Assembly: GCA_049889395.1 (NCBI GenBank)
Contig: JBMHDM010000030.1
Coordinates: 1 to 64,000, forward strand
Source: UBA3537 sp049889395
Lineage (GTDB): Bacteria > Bacteroidota > Bacteroidia > Flavobacteriales > Flavobacteriaceae
DNA length: 64,000 nt
Reading direction: 5' to 3'
Part shown: positions 43,172 through 52,872 of the stretch, one piece after another
Position numbering within the stretch: the first letter of the stretch is position 1
Layout of the letters: each line of letters starts with the position of its first letter
The notes under the pieces: generated by a model
The model's input: only the letters and a program-made list of their open reading frames with translations
What the model was told of the DNA's origin: nothing
Database searches by the model: none
Position numbers and translations under genes: made by a program

Positions 43172-44240
43172 CGCCGTTATTGTAATATTCAAAAGCCTCG
43201 TAGATTAAACCTTCAATAACTTCAACATCCATCTGACAAGCCCCAATGTCTTGTAACAATACAAAATTCACCCGTCCATGGGTGTTTTTTTTGTCATGCT
43301 TTAAAAGATTGATGATGGTTTCAATAGCTTTGGCGTTGAACTTCACCAATGGATATGTTTTCAGGATAGTACTTCTAATATCTTCTAAATCAACACTTTT
43401 CAAACCAGTTAATTTCATAGACAGATAGCCTTCCAAAATCATCCCTACAGCAATTGCTTCACCATGAAGCAGCGTTTTTCTTTGATTATTGTCAAGACAA
43501 AACGACTCAACTGCATGGCCTAGTGTGTGTCCATAATTTAAAAACTTTCTGATTCCCATTTCCGTAGGATCTTGAGAGACAATGGTATTTTTTAGTGCTA
43601 CAGAATGGTATATTAAACGATCAAGTTCAGATAATTTCAATTGCTTTAAAATTTTTAATTCATTCCAATAATTGCGATCAAAAATAAGTCCGTGTTTGAG
43701 CATTTCCGCTAATCCAGATCGCATTTCTTCGACGGATAAAGTTGTAAGAAATTCCGGATCTATAAGAACCATTTTGGCAAAACTTATAGTTCCGATTTGA
43801 TTTTTTGATAAGTCCAAATCAACACCTGTTTTTCCGCCAACTGATGCGTCAACCATAGCCAGAAGAGAAGTTGGAATATTAATAAATTCAATACCCCGTT
43901 TGAAAGTAGATGCTACAAATCCACCTAAATCTGTTACAACACCACCCCCAAGATTGATCATCAGAGATTTTCTATCGGCACCCAAGTCACAAAGACTTCG
44001 CCAGACCCCTAAACAGGTATCGATGGTTTTGTGGGTTTCACCGGCTGGAATTTCAATAATCTCTATCTCAGAGTCAAATCTAACCTGACTTAAAAGCCTC
44101 GAGGCACAGAGTTCATGAGTATTTTGATCTACCAAAATAAAAATTTTGGAGTAAGAGTTTGATGTAATATGACGATTTAAAGCTTGGTAAGCCAAGCCTT
44201 TGAAGTGAATATCGTATGAGGAAGTCGTAATAGATTTCAT
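43155..44240 (-). CDS. aroB: 3-dehydroquinate synthase
   Basis: AroB makes 3-dehydroquinate from DAHP using NAD and a metal ion, the second step of the shikimate pathway. The 361-residue protein has the NAD-binding GGGVVTDLGGFVASTFKRG (about 99-117), IPTSLLAMVDASVGGKTGVD and the metal-binding residues in AEMLKHGLI, LNYGHTLGHAVE and LHGEAIAVGM. It overlaps the converging Lrp gene at its 3' end. Its promoter box faces that of proline dehydrogenase. Confidence 0.95.
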   Translation of the reverse strand: MKSITTSSYDIHFKGLAYQALNRHITSNSYSKIFILVDQNTHELCASRLLSQVRFDSEIEIIEIPAGETHKTIDTCLGVWRSLCDLGADRKSLMINLGGGVVTDLGGFVASTFKRGIEFINIPTSLLAMVDASVGGKTGVDLDLSKNQIGTISFAKMVLIDPEFLTTLSVEEMRSGLAEMLKHGLIFDRNYWNELKILKQLKLSELDRLIYHSVALKNTIVSQDPTEMGIRKFLNYGHTLGHAVESFCLDNNQRKTLLHGEAIAVGMILEGYLSMKLTGLKSVDLEDIRSTILKTYPLVKFNAKAIETIINLLKHDKKNTHGRVNFVLLQDIGACQMDVEVIEGLIYEAFEYYNNGVIASH

Positions 44241-44248
44241 TTTCAGTT

Positions 44249-44256
44249 CAAATATA
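44249..44256 (-). promoter_or_regulatory. Promoter -7 box of aroB
   Basis: On the minus strand TATATTTG matches TAnnTTTG, 8 bases before the ATG at 44240, which implies a very short leader. Confidence 0.5.
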
Positions 44257-44279
44257 GCACGAAATATGTTAGAAATTGA

Positions 44280-44287
44280 TAATTTTG
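44280..44287 (+). promoter_or_regulatory. Promoter -7 box of proline dehydrogenase
   Basis: TAATTTTG matches TAnnTTTG, 25 bases before the ATG at 44313. It is divergent from the aroB box 24 bases away. Confidence 0.55.
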
Positions 44288-44312
44288 GGCATGAGTATTC
44301 AAACTAATTGCG

Positions 44313-45488
44313 ATGTCAGACTCTAATATAGATTTCGGTAACACCCGCGTGGCATTCCAACTCAAATCTGACTCTGAATTGGAACGCGCTTATTTTTTGT
44401 TTAAAATGATATCCAACGAACCTTTAGTTCGCATTGGTACAGCTGCAACTAATTTTGCCCTCAAAACAAATTTACCCGTTGAAGGATTAATTCGATCAAC
44501 AGTCTTTGATCATTTTTGTGGTGGTGTTAATGAAATGGACTGTATGCCAAAAATTGATCAAATGTATGAAAGTGGTGTGTACAGTGTTCTGGACTACTCT
44601 GTTGAGGGTAAGCAAGAAGAATCTCAATTTGATTTTGTTGTAGAAAAAACCAAAGCATTAATTGATTTTGCAGCAGAAAAAAAAGCGATGCCCTTTGCTG
44701 TTTTTAAGCCAACAGCCTTGGGCCGTTTTTTATTATATAACAAAGTATCATCTGGGGATTCACTCAGTTCAGATGAAACTTTGGAATGGCTTCGTGTTAA
44801 AGAACGATTCGATAATATTTGTCAATATGCCAGTGACAAACAAGTTGCTGTTCTTGTTGACGCTGAGGAGAGCTGGATGCAAGATGCTGCCGATGATTTG
44901 TTATTAGATCTTATGCGCCGCTATAACCGCCATAAATTAGTTGTTTACAACACCTTACAAGCCTACAGATGGGACCGAATGTCATATCTAAAACAATTGA
45001 CTGACTTGGCCAAAAAAGAGGGGTTTTTGTTGGGATTCAAACTTGTTCGTGGTGCGTACATGGAAAAAGAGCGCGATAGGGCCGAGGCAAATAATTATGA
45101 ATCGCCCATTTGTGTTTCAAAGGAAGCCACCGATATTAATTTTGACCAATGCTTGAAATTTATGTTTGATCATCTGAACACAATTGGCGTTTTTTTGGGA
45201 ACGCACAACGAGCGTAGTACACAATATGCTTTAGATATAATGAAAGATAAGGGAATTTCTAAAAATGACTCTCGAGTTTGGTTTGGACAGCTCTATGGTA
45301 TGAGTGACCATATTAGTTTCAATTTAGCCGCTTCTCAATACAATGTGTCTAAATATTTACCTTTTGGACCAATAAAAGATGTCATGCCTTACCTTATTAG
45401 AAGAGCTGAAGAAAACACCTCTGTTGCAGGTCAAACCAGTAGAGAGTTGTCGTTAATCAAGACGGAAAAAAAACGCCGTAGGAGCTAG
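44313..45488 (+). CDS. Proline dehydrogenase, monofunctional
   Basis: This FAD enzyme oxidises proline to pyrroline-5-carboxylate and passes electrons to the respiratory chain. The 391-residue protein has the barrel motifs AVFKPTALGRF, VAVLVDAEESWMQD, YNTLQAYRWDRM, GFKLVRGAYMEKERDRA and the FAD/substrate-binding end with THNERSTQYAL, FGQLYGMSDHIS and PYLIRRAEENTSV. The P5C dehydrogenase half found in PutA is absent, so that step must be encoded elsewhere. Its stop overlaps by 4 bases the stop of the converging gene. Confidence 0.93.
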   Translation: MSDSNIDFGNTRVAFQLKSDSELERAYFLFKMISNEPLVRIGTAATNFALKTNLPVEGLIRSTVFDHFCGGVNEMDCMPKIDQMYESGVYSVLDYSVEGKQEESQFDFVVEKTKALIDFAAEKKAMPFAVFKPTALGRFLLYNKVSSGDSLSSDETLEWLRVKERFDNICQYASDKQVAVLVDAEESWMQDAADDLLLDLMRRYNRHKLVVYNTLQAYRWDRMSYLKQLTDLAKKEGFLLGFKLVRGAYMEKERDRAEANNYESPICVSKEATDINFDQCLKFMFDHLNTIGVFLGTHNERSTQYALDIMKDKGISKNDSRVWFGQLYGMSDHISFNLAASQYNVSKYLPFGPIKDVMPYLIRRAEENTSVAGQTSRELSLIKTEKKRRRS

Positions 45489-45847
45489 TGTATGTCTTTC
45501 AATTCTAGTACAGTTGCAATACTGTCACAATTTTGTACAGTTAGTTGTGCTTCATGTAGCTTTATGGCATAAGTTTTACAACTATCTGCCTCAACATTAC
45601 TTTCTCTAAATAAAACCTTCCCTTGTCTCAAAATCCTTAAGACATAAAGAGAATCCATAGCCTTATTCTCCAGAAAGTTGAGTGTGTTTTCAGAAAATAC
45701 TAAAGTCTTTGTGTTTATATTTTTTAAAACTCTGGCATTGGGACCATACGCACAGCTCGTTTTTTTTCCACTAAGGAAGAACATTAAAAAAACCAAGCCT
45801 ATTGAAAAACCTCCAAAATAAAACCCCAAACGATGAATCAATTTCAT
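45485..45847 (-). CDS. Small membrane-anchored protein, DUF4258-like
   Basis: The 120-residue protein has one N-terminal membrane segment (LGFYFGGFSIGLVFLMFFLS) followed by a conserved-looking CAYGPNARVLKNINTKTLVFS and a domain ending LTVQNCDSIATVLELK. I associate this pattern with flavobacterial proteins labelled DUF4258, but the match is from memory and uncertain. It follows ald by 19 bases on the same strand, so it is probably the last gene of porX-tsaE-ald. Its function is unknown. Confidence 0.6.
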   Translation of the reverse strand: MKLIHRLGFYFGGFSIGLVFLMFFLSGKKTSCAYGPNARVLKNINTKTLVFSENTLNFLENKAMDSLYVLRILRQGKVLFRESNVEADSCKTYAIKLHEAQLTVQNCDSIATVLELKDIH

Positions 45848-45866
45848 ATGCTCAACAAATTGGTGT

Positions 45867-47066
45867 TTAAAAAATTAATAAGTTTAGATCGCTACAATCT
45901 AAATCGAACCAATCCGAGACAGACTTATTTGTAATGACACCATGGTACACGTAGATACCATTTTTCAAACCCTGATCTTGTCTAATGGCATTTTCTACAC
46001 CACCAGATTCGCCAATTTTTAGTAAATAAGGTGTGAAAATATTACTCAAAGAAACAGAGGATGTTCTGGAGTACCTGGATGGTATATTTGGCACACAATA
46101 ATGTATAACACCATGTTTTTCGAAAGTGGGTTTATCGTGAGTTGTGAGTTCACTGGTTTCAAAACATCCCCCCATATCAATACTAACATCAATAATCACA
46201 GCGCCTTGCTTCATACGTTCAACCATAGCTTCGTTAACTAAAATGGGGGCTCTATTTTTGCCTTTGGTCGCTCCTATGGCTACATCGCAACGCATTAATG
46301 CTTTAGTTAGGTTTTTGGGCTGCATAGTAGAGGTGTAAATTCGCTGTCCGACATTGTCTTGAAGCGTTCTTAGTCTTGTAATTGAACTATCAAATACTTT
46401 GACATTTGCACCTAGGCCTAAAGCAGATTTTGCGGCATATTCACCCACCACACCTGCACCAATAACGACAACTTCTGTTGGTGGAACGCCACTTATATTT
46501 CCAAGCATTAGACCATTACCAACATTGGTAATAGACATGATTTCGGATGCAATAAGAATTGCGGCTGTGCCTGCTATTTCGCTCAGCTGCCGAACCGCAG
46601 GAAACGCACCATCACTATCGCGAATAAACTCGAACCCAAGCGCAGTTACTTTTTTTTTGGCTAATGCTTCGAAGTAGGATTTTTGCTGCATCTTAAGTTG
46701 TAGGGCAGAAATTAAAATAGCATTTGGTTTAATCAGTTCAATTTCTGCTAATGTTGGCGGTTCAACTTTTAGTAGGATTGGACAGCTAAATACTTTGGCG
46801 GTATCCGTTGTTATCTCGGCACCAGACTCGCTGTATTCTTTATCACTGAATGCCGCGTTATGACCCGCGCCAGATTCAATTAGAACATGATGACCATTAT
46901 TGGTCAATGCGGAAATTGCATCTGGAGTTAGACAAATTCTTTTTTCTTGATAAGATCGCTCTTTTGGAATGCCAATAAGCAGTCTTTTACTAGAATTTGA
47001 AATTTCCAGTCGTTCCGCTTTTGGAAGAAGTTGAGATTTCGAAAAAGGGGATATTGGTTTTTGCAT
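45867..47066 (-). CDS. ald: Alanine dehydrogenase
   Basis: Ald interconverts L-alanine with pyruvate and ammonia using NAD. The 399-residue protein has the substrate-binding IGIPKERSYQEKRICLTPDA, KVEPPTLAEIELIKP, the NAD-binding VVVIGAGVVGEYAAKSALGLG (about 200-220) and the active-site region VIIDVSIDMGGCFET, then HYCVPNIPSRYSRTSSVSLS. The N-terminal extension (about 25 residues) is typical of the Bacteroidota form. It lies 47 bases after tsaE. Members of this family can resemble transhydrogenase alpha subunits, but full length and motifs favour Ald. Confidence 0.9.
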   Translation of the reverse strand: MQKPISPFSKSQLLPKAERLEISNSSKRLLIGIPKERSYQEKRICLTPDAISALTNNGHHVLIESGAGHNAAFSDKEYSESGAEITTDTAKVFSCPILLKVEPPTLAEIELIKPNAILISALQLKMQQKSYFEALAKKKVTALGFEFIRDSDGAFPAVRQLSEIAGTAAILIASEIMSITNVGNGLMLGNISGVPPTEVVVIGAGVVGEYAAKSALGLGANVKVFDSSITRLRTLQDNVGQRIYTSTMQPKNLTKALMRCDVAIGATKGKNRAPILVNEAMVERMKQGAVIIDVSIDMGGCFETSELTTHDKPTFEKHGVIHYCVPNIPSRYSRTSSVSLSNIFTPYLLKIGESGGVENAIRQDQGLKNGIYVYHGVITNKSVSDWFDLDCSDLNLLIF

Positions 47067-47113
47067 TACTTGAGATATTGTTCTTGCAAATTACAATTAT
47101 TTTTAGAATTGGT

Positions 47114-47533
47114 TTATGGAATTGTTGTTTCAAAACATTCAATTCTTCTTTCATTTTCAGATACTGTCGTAAGATTTACGGTTGTGAATTTTTCAGGAAG
47201 AAGTTTATTGATTTTATCTGGCCATTCGATAAAATTCCAATATCCAGAATAAAAATAGTCTTCCACGCCAATATCGAGTGCTTCATAATGATTTTTTATT
47301 CTGTAAAAATCAAAATGATACACAAAATCCGAACTAACTTTATATTCGTTGACAATTGAAAAGGTGGGGCTTGAGGTTTCGTTTGGACCTCCCAAGGCTT
47401 TTACTAGCGCTGATATGAGGGTCGTTTTGCCGCTCCCCATTTCGCCATTAAAGACAACAATTTTTGATTCAAAACAATTTATTAGTTGTTTTGTAATATC
47501 TTCGATATGTTCAAGCTCATATTGTATGGTCAT
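47114..47533 (-). CDS. tsaE: tRNA threonylcarbamoyladenosine biosynthesis ATPase TsaE
   Basis: TsaE helps TsaB-TsaD to make the t6A modification at position 37 of ANN-decoding tRNAs. The 139-residue protein has Walker A GEMGSGKTTLI (about 30-40), SSPTFSIVNEY, the HFDFYRI block and NFIEWPDKI. It starts 5 bases after the porX stop and precedes ald, an arrangement common in the Bacteroidota, where these genes share a transcript although their functions differ. Confidence 0.94.
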   Translation of the reverse strand: MTIQYELEHIEDITKQLINCFESKIVVFNGEMGSGKTTLISALVKALGGPNETSSPTFSIVNEYKVSSDFVYHFDFYRIKNHYEALDIGVEDYFYSGYWNFIEWPDKINKLLPEKFTTVNLTTVSENERRIECFETTIP

Positions 47534-47538
47534 GTCAT

Positions 47539-49089
47539 TTATTTTGGGTTTAAAACAGCAAATGGAATAATCATTTCTTCTAAAGATATTCCGCCGTGTT
47601 GGTAGGAGTTTTTGTAATAATTTGCATAGTGGTTGAAATTATTGGGGTAAACAAAAAACAAATTGTCTTTGGCAAAAATAAAATCACTGTTGATGGATAC
47701 AGCAGGTAGTCCAACTTGTTCTGGGTTTTTTACGGCAAAAACGTCTTTATTGTCATAGCTCAAACTGCGACCGGTTTTGTATCTTAAGTTTAGACTTGTA
47801 TCTCTATTGCCTACGACTTTGGCGGGATGTTTAACATTTACAGTGCCGTGGTCTGTGGTAATTATTAGTTTAAAATTTAATTGTTGGGCTTGCTTGATAA
47901 TATCTATGAGGGGGGAGTTTTTAAACCAACTTTGTGTTAGAGAACGATAGCTCTTATCGTCTGAAGCTAATTCTTTTACAACTTCCATTTCAGTTTTGGA
48001 GTGCGATAACATATCTACAAAATTATATACCACAACAGTTAGATCATTTTTTATTTTTGTTTTAAAATGTTCAGCCAGTTTTTTTCCAGCTTTTAAATTT
48101 GTTATTTTAATGTATTCATAGTTGATGTCAGGTCTGTTATGTCGTAGCAATTGTAATTTTAGAAAATCATTTTCATATAAATTTTTACCACCATCGTCAG
48201 AGTCGTCCTTCCAAAATTGAGGATAGCGTTTTTTCATCTCCATGGGCATTAAACCCGAAAAAAGAGCATTTCTAGCATATTGTGTTGCCGTGGGAAGAAT
48301 ACTAAAAAACAGGCTTTCGTGGGCTGTTCTATAATGGATATTAACGGTAGATTCGATGACTTTCCATTGGTCATATCTTAAATTGTCTATAACGATAAGT
48401 AATGTTGGCTGCTCGTTGTTTATTTCAGGTAAAATTTTGTTTTTAAATAGTGTGTGCGATAGTTCGGGTGGATTTTCGTTAAGAAACCAAGATTGGTAAT
48501 GCTGTTCAATGTACTTACCGAATTGTGTATTGGCTTCTGTTTTTTGAGATTCCATAATTTCTAACAGCGCTGAATCTTCAGAATTTTCCAATTCCAGCTC
48601 CCAAAAGACTAATTTTTTATACATCTCTGACCAAGATTTCCAAGAATCCAACCCATTGATTTCGAGCGCAATATTTCTAAACTCTTGAAGGTAATTTGAT
48701 GAAGTTTTTTCAGAAATCAAGCGATTAATATCTAAATTTTTCTTCAGACTGAGTAGTATTTGATTGGGATTGACCGGCTTGATCAAATAATCTGCAATTT
48801 TGTTACCAATAGCTTCCTCCATAATATACTCTTCCTCACTTTTGGTGATCATAACCGTCGGGACATTGGGTTTTATTTCCTTAAGCTGCGATAGCGTATC
48901 CAACCCTGAGAGGCCTGGCATATTCTCATCCAAAAAAACGATATCAAACGCTTCAGTCTTAAACAGCTCTAGAGCTTCCATACCGCTTTGACTTGTGGTG
49001 ATTTTATAGCCCTTTTGTTCCAAAAAAATGATATGTGGTTTTAGAAACGATATTTCATCATCGACCCATAAAATTTGAATTGGTCTCAT
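47539..49089 (-). CDS. porX: Type IX secretion regulator PorX (response regulator with PglZ domain)
   Basis: PorX works with the sensor PorY and the ECF sigma factor SigP to control type IX secretion genes. The 516-residue protein has an N-terminal receiver domain (about 4-120) with acid pocket VDDE (Asp10-Glu12), phospho-acceptor Asp54 in FLDENMPG and Lys104 in LIKP. After a helical linker there is a PglZ/alkaline-phosphatase-fold domain with LLIVIDNLRYDQW, PTATQYARNALFSG and ITTDHGTVNVKHP, which holds zinc ligands and acts as a nucleotide-oligo phosphodiesterase in studied PorX proteins. There is no DNA-binding domain. It is followed by tsaE and ald. Confidence 0.93.
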   Translation of the reverse strand: MRPIQILWVDDEISFLKPHIIFLEQKGYKITTSQSGMEALELFKTEAFDIVFLDENMPGLSGLDTLSQLKEIKPNVPTVMITKSEEEYIMEEAIGNKIADYLIKPVNPNQILLSLKKNLDINRLISEKTSSNYLQEFRNIALEINGLDSWKSWSEMYKKLVFWELELENSEDSALLEIMESQKTEANTQFGKYIEQHYQSWFLNENPPELSHTLFKNKILPEINNEQPTLLIVIDNLRYDQWKVIESTVNIHYRTAHESLFFSILPTATQYARNALFSGLMPMEMKKRYPQFWKDDSDDGGKNLYENDFLKLQLLRHNRPDINYEYIKITNLKAGKKLAEHFKTKIKNDLTVVVYNFVDMLSHSKTEMEVVKELASDDKSYRSLTQSWFKNSPLIDIIKQAQQLNFKLIITTDHGTVNVKHPAKVVGNRDTSLNLRYKTGRSLSYDNKDVFAVKNPEQVGLPAVSINSDFIFAKDNLFFVYPNNFNHYANYYKNSYQHGGISLEEMIIPFAVLNPK

Positions 49090-49128
49090 AAAATTGGGTG
49101 TTTAAGAACACTAATGTTCAGGTTTTAT

Positions 49129-49136
49129 TATTTTTG
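49129..49136 (+). promoter_or_regulatory. Promoter -7 box of the HD-domain gene
   Basis: TATTTTTG matches TAnnTTTG, 52 bases before the TTG start at 49189. Confidence 0.5.
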
Positions 49137-49188
49137 CCTAAGGAAATTTGCCATTTATTAGAGGTTACTAAAATAAAACTTAATTCGT

Positions 49189-50418
49189 TTGAATACCAAA
49201 AACAAACTCAAAATATTTAACGATCCAATCTATGGATTTATTACAATTCCCAATGCATTAATTTTTGATCTCATTGAACACCGTTACTTTCAGCGGTTAA
49301 GGCGGATTTCTCAAATGGGTCTTTCTTATCTTGTTTATCCCGGAGCGCATCACACCAGATTTCATCACGCATTAGGCTGTTTACATCTCATGCAAAAAGC
49401 GGTTCGAATACTCCGTTTTAAAGGCGTAAATATTTCAGATGAGGAAGAAAATGCACTCTATGTTGCCATTCTTCTTCACGATATTGGACATGGTCCTTTT
49501 AGTCATGCTATAGAACATAGTTTGATTAGTGGCGTTAGTCACGAGATGCTTTCACTTCGCATTATGGAGGTTTTAAATGCTGAATTTAATGGTAAGTTAT
49601 CTTTAGCTATTCAAATGTTTAAAGGGGATTATCACAGAACTTTTTTTGGTCAACTCATCTCCGGACAGTTAGATATGGATCGCTCAGATTATCTTAAACG
49701 AGATAGCTTTTACACTGGTGTGTCAGAGGGAAATGTCAATAGCGAACGGTTGATATCGATGATGACCGTAGTAAATGATCAATTGGTCATTGAGGAAAAA
49801 GGGATTTATTCTGTAGAAAAATTTCTGACCAGTAGACGACTCATGTATTGGCAGGTCTATTTGCACAAAACAGGGCTTGTGGCAGAACACATGATCACCA
49901 ACCTTTTAAAAAGAGCCAAACAGATAGCTCAAAACGATGATTTTACAGGAATTACACCATCGTTTAAATTCTTTTTAAACCAATCAGTAGACCTAACTAA
50001 TTTTTCAGAACAAACCTTGGAGAACTTTCTACAATTGGATGATACTGATATTATTGCATCTATGAAACTTTGGTTGGATCATCCGGATTTTGTTCTTCGA
50101 GATTTATCTCAGCGGTTACTAGAGAGAAAATTATTTAAAATTAAGTTTTGCAAAAAGAAAAATATCGCTTCAGCCCTAAAAAAACAGCAATATATACTAA
50201 ATGAAACCAGTAGTATAAGTAAAGACAATTGGCCTTATTATGTTTTTGAAGGACAAACTCAAAACACGGCCTACAATCCCAGTCAAAATCCAATTAAGGT
50301 TTTACACAAAAATGGAAAAGTCTCAAACCTTCATCGCAACACCAACCTTATCAATATCAAAGGACTAACAAAAACGACGAAGCGTCATTATCTGTGTTAT
50401 CCTAAAAGTTTCCTATGA
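49189..50418 (+). CDS. HD-domain phosphohydrolase (dNTPase-like)
   Basis: The 409-residue protein has the HD motifs PGAHHTRFHHALG (about 51-63) and LLHDIGHGPFSHAIEH (about 101), the third ligand region SGQLDMDRSDYLKRD, and a C-terminal domain resembling the SAMHD1/dGTPase-like group. Such enzymes hydrolyse nucleotides; the substrate here is unknown. The start is TTG at 49189: the family start (..NKLKIFNDPIYGFI) begins four codons later and no in-frame ATG lies near. It is divergent from porX. Confidence 0.87.
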   Translation: MNTKNKLKIFNDPIYGFITIPNALIFDLIEHRYFQRLRRISQMGLSYLVYPGAHHTRFHHALGCLHLMQKAVRILRFKGVNISDEEENALYVAILLHDIGHGPFSHAIEHSLISGVSHEMLSLRIMEVLNAEFNGKLSLAIQMFKGDYHRTFFGQLISGQLDMDRSDYLKRDSFYTGVSEGNVNSERLISMMTVVNDQLVIEEKGIYSVEKFLTSRRLMYWQVYLHKTGLVAEHMITNLLKRAKQIAQNDDFTGITPSFKFFLNQSVDLTNFSEQTLENFLQLDDTDIIASMKLWLDHPDFVLRDLSQRLLERKLFKIKFCKKKNIASALKKQQYILNETSSISKDNWPYYVFEGQTQNTAYNPSQNPIKVLHKNGKVSNLHRNTNLINIKGLTKTTKRHYLCYPKSFL

Positions 50419-50428
50419 TATTTTTTTA

Positions 50429-50436
50429 TATTTTTG
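50429..50436 (+). promoter_or_regulatory. Promoter -7 box of the lipid A operon
   Basis: TATTTTTG matches TAnnTTTG and is 7 bases before the lpxD ATG at 50444, a very short leader. Confidence 0.5.
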
Positions 50437-50443
50437 CAGTGGT

Positions 50444-51466
50444 ATGAAATTTACAGCCAACCAAATAGCTAAACTTCTTGGAGGAGAAATCGTAGGAGAT
50501 GAAAACGCTGAGGTGTTCAAATTATCCAAAATAGAAGAGGGAACCCCCGGCTCCCTAACCTTTCTGTCCAATCCTAAATATACGCCTCATATTTATTCAA
50601 CAAACGCTTCAATTACCATCGTGAATGAGGATTTTGAGCCAGAAAAACAAATTTCAACAACATTGATTAAAGTAGTCAATTCTTATGCGGCATTTTCTAC
50701 CCTTCTGGAACATTACAACAAAATCAAATCCAATAAATCTGGTGTAGAATCACCGGTATATATTTCTGATTCAGCTTCTTATGGTTCTGATTTTTATCTC
50801 GGTTCCTTTTGTCACATTGGTGAAAACGTAACTATTGGAAATCACGTCAAAATATACCCCAATTCATACATTGGCGACAATGTATCTATTGGAGACCACA
50901 CCACAATTTTTGCTGGCGTAAAAATATACTCAGATTGTGTTATTGGTAGTCATTGCAATATCGAAGCGGGTGTGGTAATTGGCGCAGATGGTTTCGGGTT
51001 TTCTCCAAATGAAAAAGGCGGTTATAAAAAAGTGCCTCAAATCGGCAATGTAATTATTTCAGACCATGTAGATATTGGCGCAGGAACAACTATTGACCGA
51101 GCCACGCTAGGATCTACTGTCATTGGTAAAGGCGTGAAATTAGACAATCAAATTCAGGTCGCTCACAATGTAACCATTGGAGAACATACCGTTATCGCCG
51201 CTCAAACTGGTATTGCAGGATCAACAAAAATAGGCTCCAATTGTCAAATTGGAGGCCAGGTAGGCATTGTGGGGCATATCACAATTGGGGATAATGTCAA
51301 AATACAAGCTCAATCGGGGATTGCCAAAAATGTAGCTGATAATGCGATGCTTCAAGGCACTCCAGCTTTTAATTATGGTGATTATTACAAATCCTACGTA
51401 CATTTCAAAAACCTACCTCATCTAGTCAAATCTTTAGATGATATTAAAAAAGAAATCAAAAAATGA
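50444..51466 (+). CDS. lpxD: UDP-3-O-acylglucosamine N-acyltransferase
   Basis: LpxD adds the second (N-linked) acyl chain in lipid A synthesis. The 340-residue protein has the N-terminal uridine-binding domain (GGEIVGDENAEVFKLSKIEE, LTFLSNPKYTPHIY) followed by a long left-handed helix of hexapeptide repeats (IGENVTIGNHVKIYPNSYIG and similar), then the acyl-carrier-binding end. The catalytic histidine lies in IQVAHNVTIGEH. It overlaps lpxC/fabZ by 4 bases. Confidence 0.94.
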   Translation: MKFTANQIAKLLGGEIVGDENAEVFKLSKIEEGTPGSLTFLSNPKYTPHIYSTNASITIVNEDFEPEKQISTTLIKVVNSYAAFSTLLEHYNKIKSNKSGVESPVYISDSASYGSDFYLGSFCHIGENVTIGNHVKIYPNSYIGDNVSIGDHTTIFAGVKIYSDCVIGSHCNIEAGVVIGADGFGFSPNEKGGYKKVPQIGNVIISDHVDIGAGTTIDRATLGSTVIGKGVKLDNQIQVAHNVTIGEHTVIAAQTGIAGSTKIGSNCQIGGQVGIVGHITIGDNVKIQAQSGIAKNVADNAMLQGTPAFNYGDYYKSYVHFKNLPHLVKSLDDIKKEIKK

Positions 51467-52869
51467 TTTTAAAAACCCAAAACAGACAAAAAACAATAGC
51501 CAAACCCACTTCTCTCAAAGGAGTAGGACTACATACTGGTGCAAACGTAACTTTAACATTTTTACCTGCAGAAGCCAATTTTGGTTTTGCTTTCAAACGC
51601 ATCGATTTGGAGGGTGAACCTATCATAAAAGCCGATGCAAATTTTGTAACAAATACACAACGCGGTACTTGTTTAGAAAAAAATGGCGTTACCATCCAAA
51701 CTTGCGAACACGTTTTGGCCGCATTGGTTGGATTAGATATTGACAATGCCATTATTGAGCTAAACAAATCTGAGCCACCCATTATGGATGGTTCATCAAA
51801 GTTTTTTGTGGAGTCACTTGAGAAAGCCGGAATTATAGAACAAGATGCGTTTCGTGAAGTTTTTGTGGTCAAAGATGTCATTTCCTATATGGATGAAGAA
51901 ACGGGAAGCGATATAACTATTATTCCATCAAAAGAATACCAAGTCACAACCATGGTTGACTTCGGTACAAAAGTATTGGGGACTCAAAATGCCACTTTAT
52001 CCAAGCTTTCGGATTTTAAGAAAGAGATTTCAGATTCCAGAACCTTTAGTTTTTTACATGAGCTAGAGATGTTGTTGGAAAATGGCCTTATCAAAGGGGG
52101 AGATTTGAACAATGCTATTGTGTATGTGGACAAACCACTTTCTGACGATACAATGAAAAAACTCAAAGTGGCCTTCAATAAAGATTCCATTTCTGTTAAA
52201 CCAAATGGGATCTTAGATAACTTAACCCTTCATTATCCCAATGAAGCTGCACGTCACAAATTGTTAGATGTTATCGGCGACCTGTCCTTGGCTGGTATGC
52301 GTTTACAAGGAAAAGTCATTGCTAATAAACCTGGCCATTTTGTCAATACACAATTTGCCAAAAAGATGTCAAAAATCATCAAAAACGAACGCCGAAACAA
52401 CGTTCCAAACATTGATTTGAATCAAACTCCTGTGATGGATGTCAATGCCATTATGGATATGCTACCGCACAGACCACCTTTTTTATTATTGGATAAAGTT
52501 TTTGAGTTATCTCCCAATCATGTAATTGGTTCAAAGAATGTCACCATGAATGAATCTTTCTTTCAGGGACATTTTCCTGGTGCTCCAGTTATGCCGGGGG
52601 TGCTTATCGTAGAAGCCATGGCACAAACTGGTGGGATTTTGGTGCTCAATACAGTTCCAGATCCTGAAAATTACCTCACATTTTTTATGAAGATTGATAA
52701 TGTGAAATTCAAACAAAAAGTAGTTCCTGGCGACACACTCATTTTTAGTTGCTCCTTAATTACTCCCATTCGACGCGGCATTTGTCATATGCAGGGCTAC
52801 ACCTATGCCAATGGAAAGTTATGTGCAGAAGCCGAATTAATGGCTCAAATTTCTAAAGTAAAAGAATAA
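51463..52869 (+). CDS. lpxC/fabZ: Bifunctional UDP-3-O-acyl-GlcNAc deacetylase / 3-hydroxyacyl-ACP dehydratase
   Basis: This fusion is the usual Bacteroidota form. Residues about 1-310 are LpxC, which commits the pathway by deacetylating UDP-3-O-acyl-GlcNAc; the zinc ligands are seen in TCEHVLAALVGLD (about 78) and HKLLDVIGDLSLAG (about 265). Residues about 320-468 are FabZ, which dehydrates 3-hydroxyacyl-ACP for fatty acid elongation, with the active-site His in LPHRPPFLLLDKV and Glu in PGVLIVEAMAQTGG. The two activities compete for the same 3-hydroxyacyl-ACP pool, so fusion may balance them. It lies 3 bases before lpxA. Confidence 0.96.
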   Translation: MILKTQNRQKTIAKPTSLKGVGLHTGANVTLTFLPAEANFGFAFKRIDLEGEPIIKADANFVTNTQRGTCLEKNGVTIQTCEHVLAALVGLDIDNAIIELNKSEPPIMDGSSKFFVESLEKAGIIEQDAFREVFVVKDVISYMDEETGSDITIIPSKEYQVTTMVDFGTKVLGTQNATLSKLSDFKKEISDSRTFSFLHELEMLLENGLIKGGDLNNAIVYVDKPLSDDTMKKLKVAFNKDSISVKPNGILDNLTLHYPNEAARHKLLDVIGDLSLAGMRLQGKVIANKPGHFVNTQFAKKMSKIIKNERRNNVPNIDLNQTPVMDVNAIMDMLPHRPPFLLLDKVFELSPNHVIGSKNVTMNESFFQGHFPGAPVMPGVLIVEAMAQTGGILVLNTVPDPENYLTFFMKIDNVKFKQKVVPGDTLIFSCSLITPIRRGICHMQGYTYANGKLCAEAELMAQISKVKE

Positions 52870-52872
52870 ACT